A stretch of DNA of 64,000 nt from Mesorhizobium japonicum MAFF 303099 (GCF_000009625.1 NC_002678.2:6604001-6668000), one strand, 5' to 3'. Positions 24,401-33,343 are shown, counted from the stretch's first letter. Numbers and translations: made by a program. The notes: generated by a model from the letters alone, not told the origin.

Positions 24401-24534
24401 CACTACCTGCGGTCGCGCCGCCCGGCGAATATATACGCTTTTGCTAATATAGAAGCATTTTATCAATATGTACGTGAGCCCAAAAAGAACCAACGCTAAA
24501 GCAATGGGGGTTCAGCGACAGAGGAGGAGCGCAA

Positions 24535-24814
24535 GTGGCCGCCTATCTTATCGCGGATGTAGACTCCCGCGTTTGAGGAATACCGGCGGGATGTTCCAGC
24601 CACAGAGGAGCGCTATGGTGGGCGATATCTGGGTCGTGGCGGTGCGACCAAGGTTCTCGAAGGTGATTGGGAGCCACACCGCTTGGTTATCGTCGAATTC
24701 CCCGACATGGTTTCATTGATGGGTTGGTTCAATTCGCCGGAGTACGCCCGCCTGATCGAAATTCGAAAACATTGCGCCTTGCGCTGGAAGGGATCACACC
24801 ACCCACTGCGTTGA
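24535..24814 (+). pseudogene. Frameshifted DUF1330 protein
   Basis: A GTG at 24535 behind a GAGGAGGAG ribosome binding site opens V-A-A-Y-L-I-A-D-V-D-S-R-V and then hits a stop at 24574. The other frame continues with E-E-Y-R-R-D-V-P-A-T, R-Y-G-G-R-Y-L-G-R-G-G, LEGDWEPHRLVIVEFPDM and FNSPEYARLIEIRK, the conserved core of DUF1330 (a dimeric alpha/beta-barrel family). One frameshift near 24572 and a few lost codons explain the break. Confidence 0.7.
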
Positions 24815-25049
24815 CGATTCTGCGAAGCGGGCCCCCGGGCCGGCAAAACAAGGATTTCAGTCTCAAAATTCTGGCCGGAGATATGCCTATGGAATCCAAT
24901 CATGGCAATAGGGATGGAGATATGGTCTCTTATGGCGCTTTCGTCGCCAAGGCAGGCTACGATGACGTTCGATCAATGACGCTGTGCCGGGCGGATTGAC
25001 CTTTCGATCTGACTCTATCCTGTAAAGTGTCGATACCGGGGACCTAGTC

Positions 25050-25889
25050 ATGAGCGACAATAAGCCGACCGTTGACGTTACCAAGGACTGGCAAGCATCG
25101 CAGGGCCAGAAGTCCGGCGCCACGCGCCTTCGCCTTTTCGCAGTGCTGTCGTGGGTCGTTGCCATTGGCGGCGAGATCGCCGGCGTTGTTTTGCTCTACC
25201 GGCGCAAATTCGACCATGGAAACCTGCCGCTGCTGATCGGCATCTTAGTCGGGATCGCGATTTTCGCCATCGCCGGAAACTTGTTTTGGAAGGCGGCCAA
25301 CAGGCAGGACCCGGCCCGCACATCCGAGACATTCCGGTTCTTCGTCCAGAATCAGCTCGGCGCGATTATCACGCTGATTGCCTTCCTGCCGCTGGTTATC
25401 CTGATCTTCACCGACAAGAACTTGGATCCGCAGAGCAAGAAGGTTGCCGGCGCCGTCGGCGCTGTGCTAGCGGTGCTGGCGACAGTGATCGGGATCAGCT
25501 TCCAACCCCCATCGGTCGAGCAGTACACGCAGGACATGAACCAGTGTGCGGCACAGATCAAGGCGGGCGAGCCGACCACAGCCTGTTCGCCCGAGGTCGC
25601 TGCCCAGGCTCAGGCGATCGCCACCGACTCCACCACGGTGGCTGCTGCGACGAAGGACTCGGCACACCCCAATGGCCAGGATATCGTCTATTGGATCGCG
25701 CCGGAAAACGGCGCCGCTAAGTCCGAGACAGAGCATGTCTTCCACCTCTGCGCAGCCGTCAGTCCGCTGAAGGACAAGACCGTGAACAGCGGTACCGTGA
25801 CGGAGGCCTACGCACAGAACGCCATCCGCATCACCAAGCAGATCGGGATGGAACAGAAGCAGTGCGGGTTCACGACCACGACGCCATAA
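25050..25889 (+). CDS. Polytopic membrane protein, hypothetical
   Basis: A 279-residue protein with four predicted helices in its first 150 residues (FAVLSWVVAIGGEIAGVVLL; LLIGILVGIAIFAIAGNLFW; IITLIAFLPLVILIF; VAGAVGAVLAVLATVIGI), then a hydrophilic domain of about 130 residues with paired Cys (DMNQCAAQIKAGEPTTACSP), probably periplasmic. The family is not one I recognise. It is intact among decayed genes. Confidence 0.7.
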   Translation: MSDNKPTVDVTKDWQASQGQKSGATRLRLFAVLSWVVAIGGEIAGVVLLYRRKFDHGNLPLLIGILVGIAIFAIAGNLFWKAANRQDPARTSETFRFFVQNQLGAIITLIAFLPLVILIFTDKNLDPQSKKVAGAVGAVLAVLATVIGISFQPPSVEQYTQDMNQCAAQIKAGEPTTACSPEVAAQAQAIATDSTTVAAATKDSAHPNGQDIVYWIAPENGAAKSETEHVFHLCAAVSPLKDKTVNSGTVTEAYAQNAIRITKQIGMEQKQCGFTTTTP

Positions 25890-26220
25890 ATCGACGATGA
25901 ACTGGCCGTGCGAGGCGAGACGCTGCTCGAAGCCCTCAACCGCCATCGCGGCAAGGGCCAGCAGAAAGTCACGGTCGAGCATGTCCACGTCCATGCTGGC
26001 GGGCCAGGCCGTAGTTGGGACTGTCAATGCTGCCTCGCAGGTGGGGGGAGGGGCTACCAACCAAATTGAGGATCAACCCCATGCAAAGATTGCAAATGCA
26101 CTCCAGCCCGCAGTGCGGGGCCAAGACGAGGTCGGGTTTTGTATATTCCCGGCAATCCAGCCCAAAGCGCCCCAAGCTAAGCTTGTAGCTCTCGGCGGCC
26201 GCAACATCCTGAGGCCGTAG
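25890..26220 (+). pseudogene. 3' fragment of a conserved rhizobial protein, frameshifted
   Basis: Directly after the previous stop the bases read ETLLEALNRHRGKGQQKVTV then E-H-V-H-V-H-A-G-G; the frame then shifts by one near 26005 and continues Q-A-V-V-G-T-V-N, then N-Q-I-E-D-Q-P-H-A-K. This His-rich V-E-H-V-H-V-H motif marks the C-terminus of a protein family seen in rhizobial genomes. No start or N-terminal part is left. Confidence 0.55.
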
Positions 26221-26242
26221 AGCTTAGGAAAGGGCATGCGCC

Positions 26243-26868
26243 GTGGTTCTTAGCCGACGCGAATTGATGCTCTGTGGTGCCGGAGGGCTAGTCTCCGCGG
26301 CTTTCTCGGCCAGCGCCGAGGCCAAGGTCCAGGTGCCTCTGACCGATGGCCCTCCGTTGACGAGCAAGGTTGACTACATTCAATGGATGCAGAAGAACCG
26401 AGGTGAGACGGCCACTTTCCTGGGTCAGCGCTGGGACCGTTTCGAACAGCTGATTGCCCACAAAGACGTGTGGGACGATCGTAACAAGCGCGCCTATTTG
26501 CTGACCCCGCGCGAACGATTCGTCACCAAGGCAAACGTCGCACGCGCCTATGCCAACATATCTCGACCCATACGGGTGACGGCTATTACGGCCTGAAGGA
26601 AGAGGCGCCGTTCGACAGGATCATCGTCACCTGTGGCATCGATCACATCCCGCCACCCCTTCTACAGCAGCTGCGACCCAACGGCCTCATGGTCATTCCT
26701 GTGGGACCGCCCGGCGCCCAGCACATGCTGAAGGTCACCAAGAAACAGGCAGCGGACGGCAGCTTCACTGTCGCGCGTTCGGATATCTATCAAGGCGGGA
26801 CTTTGTCCTTCGTGCCACTGACCAAGCTCGGCGAGTCAGGCATCGTCGGCACCCACAATGGCGGCTAA
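26243..26868 (+). pseudogene. Protein-L-isoaspartate O-methyltransferase with central deletion
   Basis: The 5' part encodes a twin-arginine-type signal (VLSRRELMLCGAGGLVSAAF) and the N-terminal region F-L-G-Q-R-W-D-R-F, KDVWDDRNKRAYLLTPRERF. At about 26555 the frame runs out, and from about 26570 another frame gives T-G-D-G-Y-Y-G, EEAPFDRIIVTCGIDHIPPP and L-M-V-I-P-V-G-P-P-G. The missing middle is the SAM-binding part of this repair methyltransferase, so the enzyme cannot work. An internal deletion is the simplest cause. Confidence 0.75.
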
Positions 26869-26933
26869 CCAACGTGCCCTGCCGGCACTTGCCTAAGGGG
26901 ATAGGGCGAGCAGTTTGCACATAGCGCCGTCGA

Positions 26934-27446
26934 TCATCCCTGCGGACGATCCCTGTCCAGTTCTTCCGCCAAGGCAGCCAATTTGTGAAGTCTAACAAGG
27001 CGGTATTCGTGCCAGATCAACACCATAACGAACAGGTCGAAGACGGTGAGAATGATCAACCCCATAGACCCCGTATAGCTGAGCCGATACATCTGATAGG
27101 CAATAAACAACCCCAGGACGATCAAGGAGGCCGGGTATGCCCATAGCTGGTTTTTCAGCAAAGCGACGACGAGGGCGAGTTTTACGATCCCGTGACTGAG
27201 AAGATAGAATGCATAAAAATGCTGAGTGGTGACGGAGAAGTTGCTGGCCAGCATCATCAGATGGCTGGCGATGAAGTCATGGGGATCCTCAACCAGCTCG
27301 TCCTGTGTCAGGCTGTTGGCCAGGGAAACGATCGTGTCGGTGCTGACGAACGCCAGAACGATACCGCCTACGCATTCAATGAGCGCGTGTGCACCCTTGA
27401 GCAGCAGGCTAACCTCGAAAATCTGATGGACGCGATGCTCGTTCAT
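26934..27446 (-). CDS. DUF2127 membrane protein
   Basis: A 170-residue protein with four helices (LLKGAHALIECVGGIVLAFV; FYAFYLLSHGIVKLALVVAL; YPASLIVLGLFIAYQMYRLS; LIILTVFDLFVMVLIWHEYR), matching DUF2127, integral membrane proteins of unknown role. The ATG at 27446 has CAGGAG in front; the frame is open to 27590 without support. Divergent from the PAP2 phosphatase gene 40 bases away, so the two likely share a control region. Confidence 0.8.
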   Translation of the reverse strand: MNEHRVHQIFEVSLLLKGAHALIECVGGIVLAFVSTDTIVSLANSLTQDELVEDPHDFIASHLMMLASNFSVTTQHFYAFYLLSHGIVKLALVVALLKNQLWAYPASLIVLGLFIAYQMYRLSYTGSMGLIILTVFDLFVMVLIWHEYRLVRLHKLAALAEELDRDRPQG

Positions 27447-27486
27447 GGGTCTCCTGATTGATAGCAGACAACGATAAGGCAATTTC

Positions 27487-28029
27487 ATGGACGTGGCGAT
27501 TACGCAATGGATCAACGCGGCAGCGGGAACCAACACTGCGCTGGACAAGATGATGGTCGGAGTGACGACGTTTGGTGTTCCGCTTCTCATCGCCTGCGTA
27601 GCCCTTCAATGGTGGAGCAAGACGGATCGGGTGCATGTTCGCCATGCGACGATCGTAGCGGGACTGTCATTCTTGATCGGGCTTGGCGCCAACCAGATCA
27701 TCCTGCTTTTTGTACACCGCATGCGCCCGTATGAGGCGGGCATCACCCATCTCATCATCCCTACAAGTGCCGACTGGTCGTTTCCTTCGGATCACGCGAC
27801 GGCCGCCTTCGCGATCGTTGCCGCTTTCGCGTTACAAGCCTTGCCCGGACGTGCCCTCGTCTTCGGCTCGATTGCGGTGTTGGTGGCATGGTCACGGGTT
27901 TACGTCGGAACCCATTATATGACGGACGTCCTTGGCGGAGCGCTCATGGGCATCTGCGCCGCTGGGCTGGTGTCCATACTCTACCGGGAGGGCAGCCGGC
28001 TTGACCGGATTGCAACAGGGATACTGTAA
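27487..28029 (+). CDS. PAP2-family phosphatase (undecaprenyl-diphosphatase-like)
   Basis: A 180-residue membrane phosphatase with the three PAP2 motifs: the H-R-M-R-P-Y-E form of motif 1, W-S-F-P-S-D-H-A with the catalytic His as motif 2, and SRVYVGTHYMTDVLGGALMG as motif 3. Five to six helices surround them. Family members dephosphorylate undecaprenyl pyrophosphate or phosphatidate at the outer face of the inner membrane. The first Lys of motif 1 is not evident. It is one of two PAP2 genes in the window. Confidence 0.85.
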   Translation: MDVAITQWINAAAGTNTALDKMMVGVTTFGVPLLIACVALQWWSKTDRVHVRHATIVAGLSFLIGLGANQIILLFVHRMRPYEAGITHLIIPTSADWSFPSDHATAAFAIVAAFALQALPGRALVFGSIAVLVAWSRVYVGTHYMTDVLGGALMGICAAGLVSILYREGSRLDRIATGIL

Positions 28030-28458
28030 GCGCTTACGGTCGAATTGACGTCGCGCCCGACGCGGTTGAACTGCAACTGGCCGCTTTCCCCTTTTATGCA
28101 GAGGTTAGCCCGCGCCCACGCCAACTGCATAGAAGGGCTTCCAATTTTCGGAGGTCTGCTCGGAGTCGCGATCATTATTTCAAAGACAGATGTCACGGAT
28201 CCGCTGGCCTCCGCGGGAGCCGAAAAAAGGGGCGCCCGAAGTAGGGGCGGATTGGCGGAATGCCGATAACCAGACGCTCTACCCATTCAACTCGGTACAA
28301 AACTATGCCGGGTTCTCAGCCTGGGTTTTTCCAACTGTTGCCCGACTATCCGCACTTGCGCTTTCGGACAACCGGTTGATCAGCATATTCGGAACAAAGC
28401 AGCACAGGCTGCGTTTTTTCAGAGACGAGGTCCATCCGTTCAACCGACCGCGTTTGAA
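28030..28458. other. Intergenic region with SRAP scrap
   Basis: No supported gene. On the minus strand 28036-28088 reads G-Q-L-Q-F-N-R-V-G-R-D-V-N-S-T-V, matching bases 31605-31665 in the SRAP remnant. The rest holds short unsupported frames. Confidence 0.5.
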
Positions 28459-29088
28459 GTGGGCAAGAGAGTGCTCTTTAGACGCCGAAATCCTGATGGT
28501 CTCTTCGAGCGATTGCGCATTTATATGTGGCCGCGCCGCTCCTTCTCGCGATCGTTTCAGTATGTTTCAAAGCGTATCCTCCGGCTGAACGCCACTCCAA
28601 CGGCCGTCGCGGCGGGGGTGGCGGCTGGGGTTTTCGCGTCTTTCTTTCCACTAGGGTCCCATTTCGCCATTGCCGCCATCGTGTGCTGGCTGATTTCAGG
28701 AAACATGGTGGCGGCAGGGCTAGGAACATTTGTCTTTGGCAATCCGCTGACCCTCCCGTTTGTTGTGGGAGCGACTTGGGAGACCGGCAAGATTATGTTG
28801 CATGGCCACATGCAAAGTGACGAACGGCCGGCCCATCTGAGTGAGATGTTGCAGACCCTTTCAATTTCGCAACTGTGGGCACCGGTCTTAAAGCCCATGC
28901 TGTGCGGTGCGGTGCCACTCGGGCTGGTTTTTGGCCTGTTGTTCTATGGCATCACCCGCTGTGGCATGACAGCCTTCCGCGAACAGAGGCGCAAGCGACT
29001 GGCCGAAAAGGGGAGCCTGCTCCAGCAGCAGGAAGACATCGTGTTATCACCCCCTCTGCCCACTCGACATCGCCGTGCTGGAGGGTGA
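28459..29088 (+). CDS. DUF2062 membrane protein
   Basis: A 209-residue protein starting with GTG (VGKRVLFRRRNPDGLFERLR). It shows DUF2062 features: a basic N-terminus, SPxxxAxGxxxGxFxxxxP-like NATPTAVAAGVAAGVFASFF then P-L-G, a G-N-P-L-T-L-P turn and C-terminal helices (PMLCGAVPLGLVFGLLFYGI). DUF2062 proteins are small inner-membrane proteins of unknown function. A terminator-like hairpin lies 220 bases downstream. Confidence 0.85.
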   Translation: MGKRVLFRRRNPDGLFERLRIYMWPRRSFSRSFQYVSKRILRLNATPTAVAAGVAAGVFASFFPLGSHFAIAAIVCWLISGNMVAAGLGTFVFGNPLTLPFVVGATWETGKIMLHGHMQSDERPAHLSEMLQTLSISQLWAPVLKPMLCGAVPLGLVFGLLFYGITRCGMTAFREQRRKRLAEKGSLLQQQEDIVLSPPLPTRHRRAGG

Positions 29089-29311
29089 ATCGCGGCAGGG
29101 CCGCTGTAGAAATGCGTCCGCTCGTCGGAAATATCGCCGCTATAAGCGCTTCCCTACAATTGGCGGCCCGGATATCTGGAGCCTCCGTCATGGGTTCCTC
29201 GCCGCACTTTATTGATGAACGCCCCGTCTGCCGAATGGCAGCTATACGCCGTGCTCGCCCCGATAGCGGACTGGCCGTTTCCCCCCATTCGGACAAAGCA
29301 GCAAAGAAAAA

Positions 29312-29340
29312 CCCGCCGACCGAAGCCGACGGGCTTTTTT
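29312..29340 (+). terminator. Rho-independent terminator candidate
   Basis: CCCGCCGAC and GCCGACGGG form a GC-rich stem with two mismatches around a CGAA loop, followed by six T. AAAAA precedes it, so it could also act on the other strand. It lies in an otherwise empty 400-base gap (29089-29494). Confidence 0.6.
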
Positions 29341-29494
29341 CCTCGTACTACGCGGCTTCCCGGGATGGCCCCCGCCAACAATCCAGAAAACTCAAGCGCT
29401 GCAGTCACTCGTATCTCAGACCCTCGATCGGCGCTGTAACCCGGTGGCAACAGGCGGCCTGATTTCGCAACGTGAGGCGTGTGGCACCTCCGCC

Positions 29495-29989
29495 ATGCGG
29501 CAGGTGCTGCCGATCGCTGCTCTGCTGCTCGCGACCAACGTCGCCTCTTCGGCCGAGGGGTCACCCGGCATTACCGTTCCGACGGTTCTACAGCCATTCG
29601 TTCCAACGGCGCCGCGCTGCTCCAAGCCGGCCGACCTCAAGCCGATCCTGGCCTTCGCCAAGGACAACAAGCGTGAGTTCATCGAGGGTGTCGATCATGG
29701 CCTGGCTCAGGCGGCCAAGGACAACCATCTGGAATATCGTGTCGCCCCTCGCCGCCAATGACAGCGCCAAGATGATCTCGGACGTCGAGGCGCTGCGCGC
29801 CGAGCGGGTGGGCGGGATCGTTGTGTCTCCGGTCGACCCGGCGGCGCTGGCCCCCAGCCTGCAAAAGGCCATGTGGTCGGGAACCTATGTCAGCACCGTC
29901 GTCGCTCCGCCGGCAACGTCGCTGCTCAATGCGCCGCAATATCTCACTGGGAAGGAACTGGGCGACGCGGCGGTTGCGCGAGGTAGCTG
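29495..29989 (+). pseudogene. Frameshifted and truncated sugar-type periplasmic binding protein
   Basis: Starts with a signal peptide (MRQVLPIAALLLATNVASSA). Then comes F-V-P-T-A-P-R-C-S-K-P, KREFIEGVDHGLAQAAKDNH and L-E-Y-R-V. The frame shifts near 29745 and another frame continues SAKMISDVEALRAERVGGIV then V-S-P-V-D-P-A-A-L, the ribose/LacI-type periplasmic fold where the ligand site forms. It ends at about 29989, roughly half of the usual 320 residues. No transporter genes accompany it. Confidence 0.7.
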
Positions 29990-30081
29990 AACGCAAGAAG
30001 TGCGCGTGAAGGCTCGTGCGTTCGCCTAACACGTGATCGCGGTCTCGACCGCCAGGGAACGAGCTGGCTTGGCTCGATCTT

Positions 30082-30876
30082 TCACTTGGAGTCGGTATTG
30101 GCTTGTGGGACCGACGGGGTTCCAGAGCGAACCGGGTCCGGGATCAACTTCTGGAAGATCGCATCGTTCTTCGCTCGCCACGCTTCATCCGCAAGCCACA
30201 GATATTTCTGGTCGGGCATCAACGGCACGGCTTTGACATCGGCGCTGGAGATGCGGAGGTAGAAGCTTGTCCGCTCCTCGTTCACTTGAAGATAACGTAG
30301 CGGGACGACGATGCTGTCCTTCCCGGCGATAAAGAACCCACCGGAGGCAACGACTGCGTAGTCCCATCGGTCCTTCGTGCCAATCACGACATTTCGAACT
30401 TCGCCAACGATCTTGTCATCCGAGCTGCGGACCTCGGAGCCGACGATCTCGTCGACGCGAAGGCCAGGTCCAAGGTCGTCGAGATTGATGAGCGGGCGGG
30501 CGTCTGGGGCGTCACGATTGCCCTGGATATCCCCACCTTCATGCTGCTTAGGTTCGCCTGCTGCCAATTGCTCATCGGCAAGATCCTCATCATTACCCGC
30601 GAGCTTGGCCATTGACGGCGCGGCGATCAGTTGGCGGATATTGGCGAGCACGCGCTCGCAATCGTCGTGCAAACCGTATGTCCATAGAACGAACGCCGCA
30701 TCCCTCAAGGTGCGCAGGTCATGGACCAGGTATCGGTTTTCTGGCTTGCGCAACTCAGGGCTCTTGAGCACGGCCTCCTCGAGTTTCGCATCGGAGATAT
30801 TGCATACAGCGAACGCCGGGCTGACACCAAGCGCGCAAAACAATGCCAACGGCGCTGCAACCTTAACGAATTTCAT
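30082..30876 (-). CDS. Secreted PRC-barrel domain protein
   Basis: A 264-residue protein with a signal peptide (MKFVKVAAPLALFCALGVSP, cut after A-F-A). A helical region with two Cys (FVLWTYGLHDDCERVLANIR) precedes a PRC-barrel (from about residue 160: GLRVDEIVGSEVRSSDDKIV, then E-V-R-N-V-V-I-G, then Y-A-V-V-A-S-G-G-F). PRC-barrels are small beta barrels seen in RimM, photosynthetic reaction centres and many secreted rhizobial stress proteins. The ATG at 30876 is chosen because the signal peptide starts there; the frame extends to 31041. Confidence 0.85.
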   Translation of the reverse strand: MKFVKVAAPLALFCALGVSPAFAVCNISDAKLEEAVLKSPELRKPENRYLVHDLRTLRDAAFVLWTYGLHDDCERVLANIRQLIAAPSMAKLAGNDEDLADEQLAAGEPKQHEGGDIQGNRDAPDARPLINLDDLGPGLRVDEIVGSEVRSSDDKIVGEVRNVVIGTKDRWDYAVVASGGFFIAGKDSIVVPLRYLQVNEERTSFYLRISSADVKAVPLMPDQKYLWLADEAWRAKNDAIFQKLIPDPVRSGTPSVPQANTDSK

Positions 30877-30972
30877 ATTGTTTCCCACAGGCGGCTTCTC
30901 GCTTTGACTTCGTGTGTCGAGCACGCCAATCGGGTGGAAATGTACCGCGGAACATTTGTACCAGCACAGCTC

Positions 30973-30997
30973 AACAGCCCGTGTGGATATTGGTTCC
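30973..30997 (-). promoter_or_regulatory. GGAAC-N16-TGTT candidate stress promoter
   Basis: On the minus strand GGAAC (30997-30993) and TGTT (30976-30973) are 16 bases apart, about 100 bases before the PRC-barrel gene. One mismatch to the EcfG -10. Confidence 0.4.
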
Positions 30998-31207
30998 AGG
31001 GGTGGGGGTCGTATTTTTCCGAGTCGGCTTGAACACAACAAGCTCGCGTGGCGGTTTCGATCGCACTTGCCTAGCAGGCGATAGCGGTCTCGACCTCCAA
31101 TACGGGCAACGACCCGTAGGAACAGAACACCCGGGCGTCCTCATATTCGCCACTGGCCGGATCGCCGCAGCGGCTGAAGGCGATCACCCCAGCGGCGGTC
31201 TTAGAGC

Positions 31208-31323
31208 AGGACGGCTATGAAACTTGATGAACACAGAAAGCGGTGTTGAAAGATTGCGGCGATACCACGCTCAACAAGTCGTACGCAGATTTCTGCGCCA
31301 TGGCAAAGAAGATGGGCGGCTGA
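31208..31323 (+). pseudogene. 3' fragment of the small secreted protein (duplicate)
   Basis: Nearly identical to 21346-21458, the last third of the secreted protein gene, but with a 2-base insertion (GAACACAG for GAACAG) that breaks the frame. The signal peptide part is missing. It is the left end of a 306-base duplicated block. Confidence 0.7.
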
Positions 31324-31401
31324 ACCTAGGCCGGACGTCGAAGGCGGGCCCCAGGTCCGCCTTCGAGTGACTGCGGCTGGTGCCGTACCTACAATCCCCA
31401 G

Positions 31402-31554
31402 CTATAAAGGCTTCCCGGCGCGCATCATGGCGCGCGCAATGACAAGCTGTGTTTCCGTCCTGGCGTTCTCTCTCTGGGTCATGTTGTCCGCCGCGATCAG
31501 CCGCTTCAGTGACACCATCATGCCTTCGGCAAGCTTGATTGGTTCGTCGCTCAT
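31402..31554 (-). CDS. 50-residue relative of the 81-residue helical protein
   Basis: Reads M-S-D-E-P-I-K-L-A-E-G-M-M-V and then SLKRLIAADNMTQRENARTE, the same C-terminal part as the gene at 21538-21783 but with another N-terminus. Its ATG overlaps the stop of the SRAP remnant (ATGA). The chimeric start suggests recombination inside the gene; the frame is intact, so it may still be expressed. Confidence 0.5.
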   Translation of the reverse strand: MSDEPIKLAEGMMVSLKRLIAADNMTQRENARTETQLVIARAMMRAGKPL

Positions 31555-32098
31555 AGCGGATTTATCGGTCGGACCAGGGCAGGGTGGTCATTCGGTTGCT
31601 TGTTGACGACGGTCGAATTGACGTCGCGGCCAACTCGGTTGAACTGCAACTGGCCGTCGCGTGGCTGAGGATGTCTTTCAGGTATTCCTTCGGCGTCGCC
31701 CGGTCGAGCCAGGCGTCGTAATAGGCCTGGGCGAGAATGACCTCGTGCAGGTTTTTCATCGGCTCGCAGGCCGGCTCGGTGATGATGGTGCAACTCGTGA
31801 TGTCGAGATTTGAGTTGTGGGCCCAAAGCCCGGCAAACGAAAAAGGAGCGTGGCCGGGGAGGTAGATGTGCCAGGGATCTTTCTTGCCGTCGGCCGGCGA
31901 GATCGTCCACTCAAAGAAGCCGTCAGCCGGGATCAAGCATCGTTTCGACTTGAAGGCATCCCGGAAGGCCGGCGCGGTGTCGATGCCTTCAATCCTGGCG
32001 TTGAACATGGCCGCCTTGGGCATTTCCTTTGCCCAGAACGGAACGAGCCACCAGCGGCCCTCGCGCAAGCGATGGCTGCCGTTTTCGACGGCGGTGAC
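31551..32098 (-). pseudogene. SRAP (YedK/HMCES-type) remnant, no catalytic Cys
   Basis: The minus strand encodes most of an SOS-response-associated peptidase: LREGRWWLVPFWAKEMPKAA, ARIEGIDTAPAFRDAFKSKR, C-L-I-P-A-D-G-F-F-E-W, then T-I-I-T-E-P-A. The first part, including the Met-Cys-Gly start whose Cys2 crosslinks to abasic DNA, is missing. Near 31670 the frame shifts, after which the true end Q-F-N-R-V-G-R-D-V-N-S-T-V and H-P-A-L-V-R-P-I-N-P-L is read. Both defects make it non-functional. Confidence 0.8.
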
Positions 32099-32167
32099 CT
32101 CGACTCAAACGATTGGAACATTAGCGATCCTTAAGGGTTGTCTCGGAGAACCCTTTTGGTGGAACCC

Positions 32168-32299
32168 ATGGCCGAGCTGACATTCGCTTTCGTTTATTAT
32201 TTAGGGCTGACGGGCAGCGATATGGTCGGCGCTGCCGTGTCATTAGCGGCGGGCCTTCTTCTCTATAACGCCATGCGCGAAGATCAGCCAAATCGATAG
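32168..32299 (+). CDS. 43-residue membrane peptide, hypothetical
   Basis: ATG at 32168 after GGTGGA; the peptide (MAELTFAFVYYLGLTGSDMV then G-A-A-V-S-L-A-A-G-L-L-L-Y) has one or two hydrophobic stretches and a short charged end. It lies in the gap between two minus-strand genes. Short length leaves it uncertain. Confidence 0.4.
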   Translation: MAELTFAFVYYLGLTGSDMVGAAVSLAAGLLLYNAMREDQPNR

Positions 32300-32326
32300 T
32301 GCACCCGGCGCACGAGTAGGCTTCGA

Positions 32327-33343
32327 CTATTCTATCTGCCCAAACGTACATTGGCGTGGCTCCTTGTCCGGGCGCCAGCGCAAGAGCTTCGTTCCATGCC
32401 GGAAGCGGTTGCCGGTGACCTGGTCGAAGCGAACCTCCACGACCAGCTCCGGTCTGACCGGCTCCCATTCGCCACTACGCTCGCTGCTCCAGCGGCTCGG
32501 GCCGCCCGGCGCCTTGCCGGTAAAGCCGGATCCGCCAAGCAGATGTCCCAGCCTTTGCGTCAGCACCGCACGCTCGTCATTGGCGATGGTTGATGTGAAG
32601 CCGACATGGTCGAGCAGACCATCGCCATTGTATAGCCCGAGCAGCAGCGATCCAACCTGTCGTTTGCCCTTTTGATAGCGGAACCCACCCACTACGCAGT
32701 CGGCCGTGCGCAGGGGCTTTACCTTCACCATCGCGCGTTCGCCCGGCTTGTAGGGATCGTTGAGCAACTTGGCCACGACGCCGTCCGTGGCACCGCCGGT
32801 ACCAGCACCCTTCAACCACTTGTCCGCCGTCGCCAGGCTCGTGGTGGCCGGCGAAAGCCGCAAGGTCTTGGTCTTTGCCTTGGCAACCAAGTCTTCAGCT
32901 TCTGCGCGCCGATCGTGCAATGGCAGTTCGACCAGCAGCCGACCTCCCGGGGCCACAAGCATGTCGAAGACGACCAGCTGGGCGGGAGTTTCTCGACTGA
33001 GCTTGCGGATGCGGCTCTCTGCGGGATGAAGCCGCATCTGCAGCGCGTCGAAAGAGGCACGGTCCTCGATCTCCACTATGATTTCACCGTCGATGACGAA
33101 TTCGGTTGCCGCAAGCGCGCTCAAGGCCGCCATCAGTTCGGGAAAATAGCGACCAAGCGGTTTGCCGGATTTTGCCCTGAGGTCGACAGCCTTGCCGCTC
33201 TTGAAGCCGAGGCAGCGGAAGCCATCCCATTTCGGTTCGTACTGCCAGAGACCGTCTTCTCGCGGCAACGCCTCCGCCGTGCGCGCCTCCATAGGCTGCG
33301 TGTTCAAGGGTAAGGGAAACTCGACGTCAGATGCCGTTACCAT
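32327..33343 (-). CDS. ATP-dependent DNA ligase, LigC type
   Basis: A 338-residue ligase. Motif I reads Y-E-P-K-W-D-G-F-R with Lys38, the AMP acceptor; F-V-I-D-G-E-I is motif III; G-A-T-D-G-V-V-A-K-L is motif IV; M-V-K-V-K is motif V; the C-terminal oligonucleotide-binding part has G-S-L-L-L-G-L-Y and LVVEVRFDQVTGNRFRHGTK. This is the LigC branch of stand-alone bacterial ligases linked to Ku-independent or base-excision repair, and clearly different from the ligase at 18557. The ATG at 33343 fits the family. No Ku gene is near. Confidence 0.9.
   Translation of the reverse strand: MVTASDVEFPLPLNTQPMEARTAEALPREDGLWQYEPKWDGFRCLGFKSGKAVDLRAKSGKPLGRYFPELMAALSALAATEFVIDGEIIVEIEDRASFDALQMRLHPAESRIRKLSRETPAQLVVFDMLVAPGGRLLVELPLHDRRAEAEDLVAKAKTKTLRLSPATTSLATADKWLKGAGTGGATDGVVAKLLNDPYKPGERAMVKVKPLRTADCVVGGFRYQKGKRQVGSLLLGLYNGDGLLDHVGFTSTIANDERAVLTQRLGHLLGGSGFTGKAPGGPSRWSSERSGEWEPVRPELVVEVRFDQVTGNRFRHGTKLLRWRPDKEPRQCTFGQIE

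Noticed and set aside
25897..26220. 107-codon frame taken as an intact gene
   Set aside because: The upstream frame holds the start of the same conserved segment, so it is a frameshifted 3' fragment.
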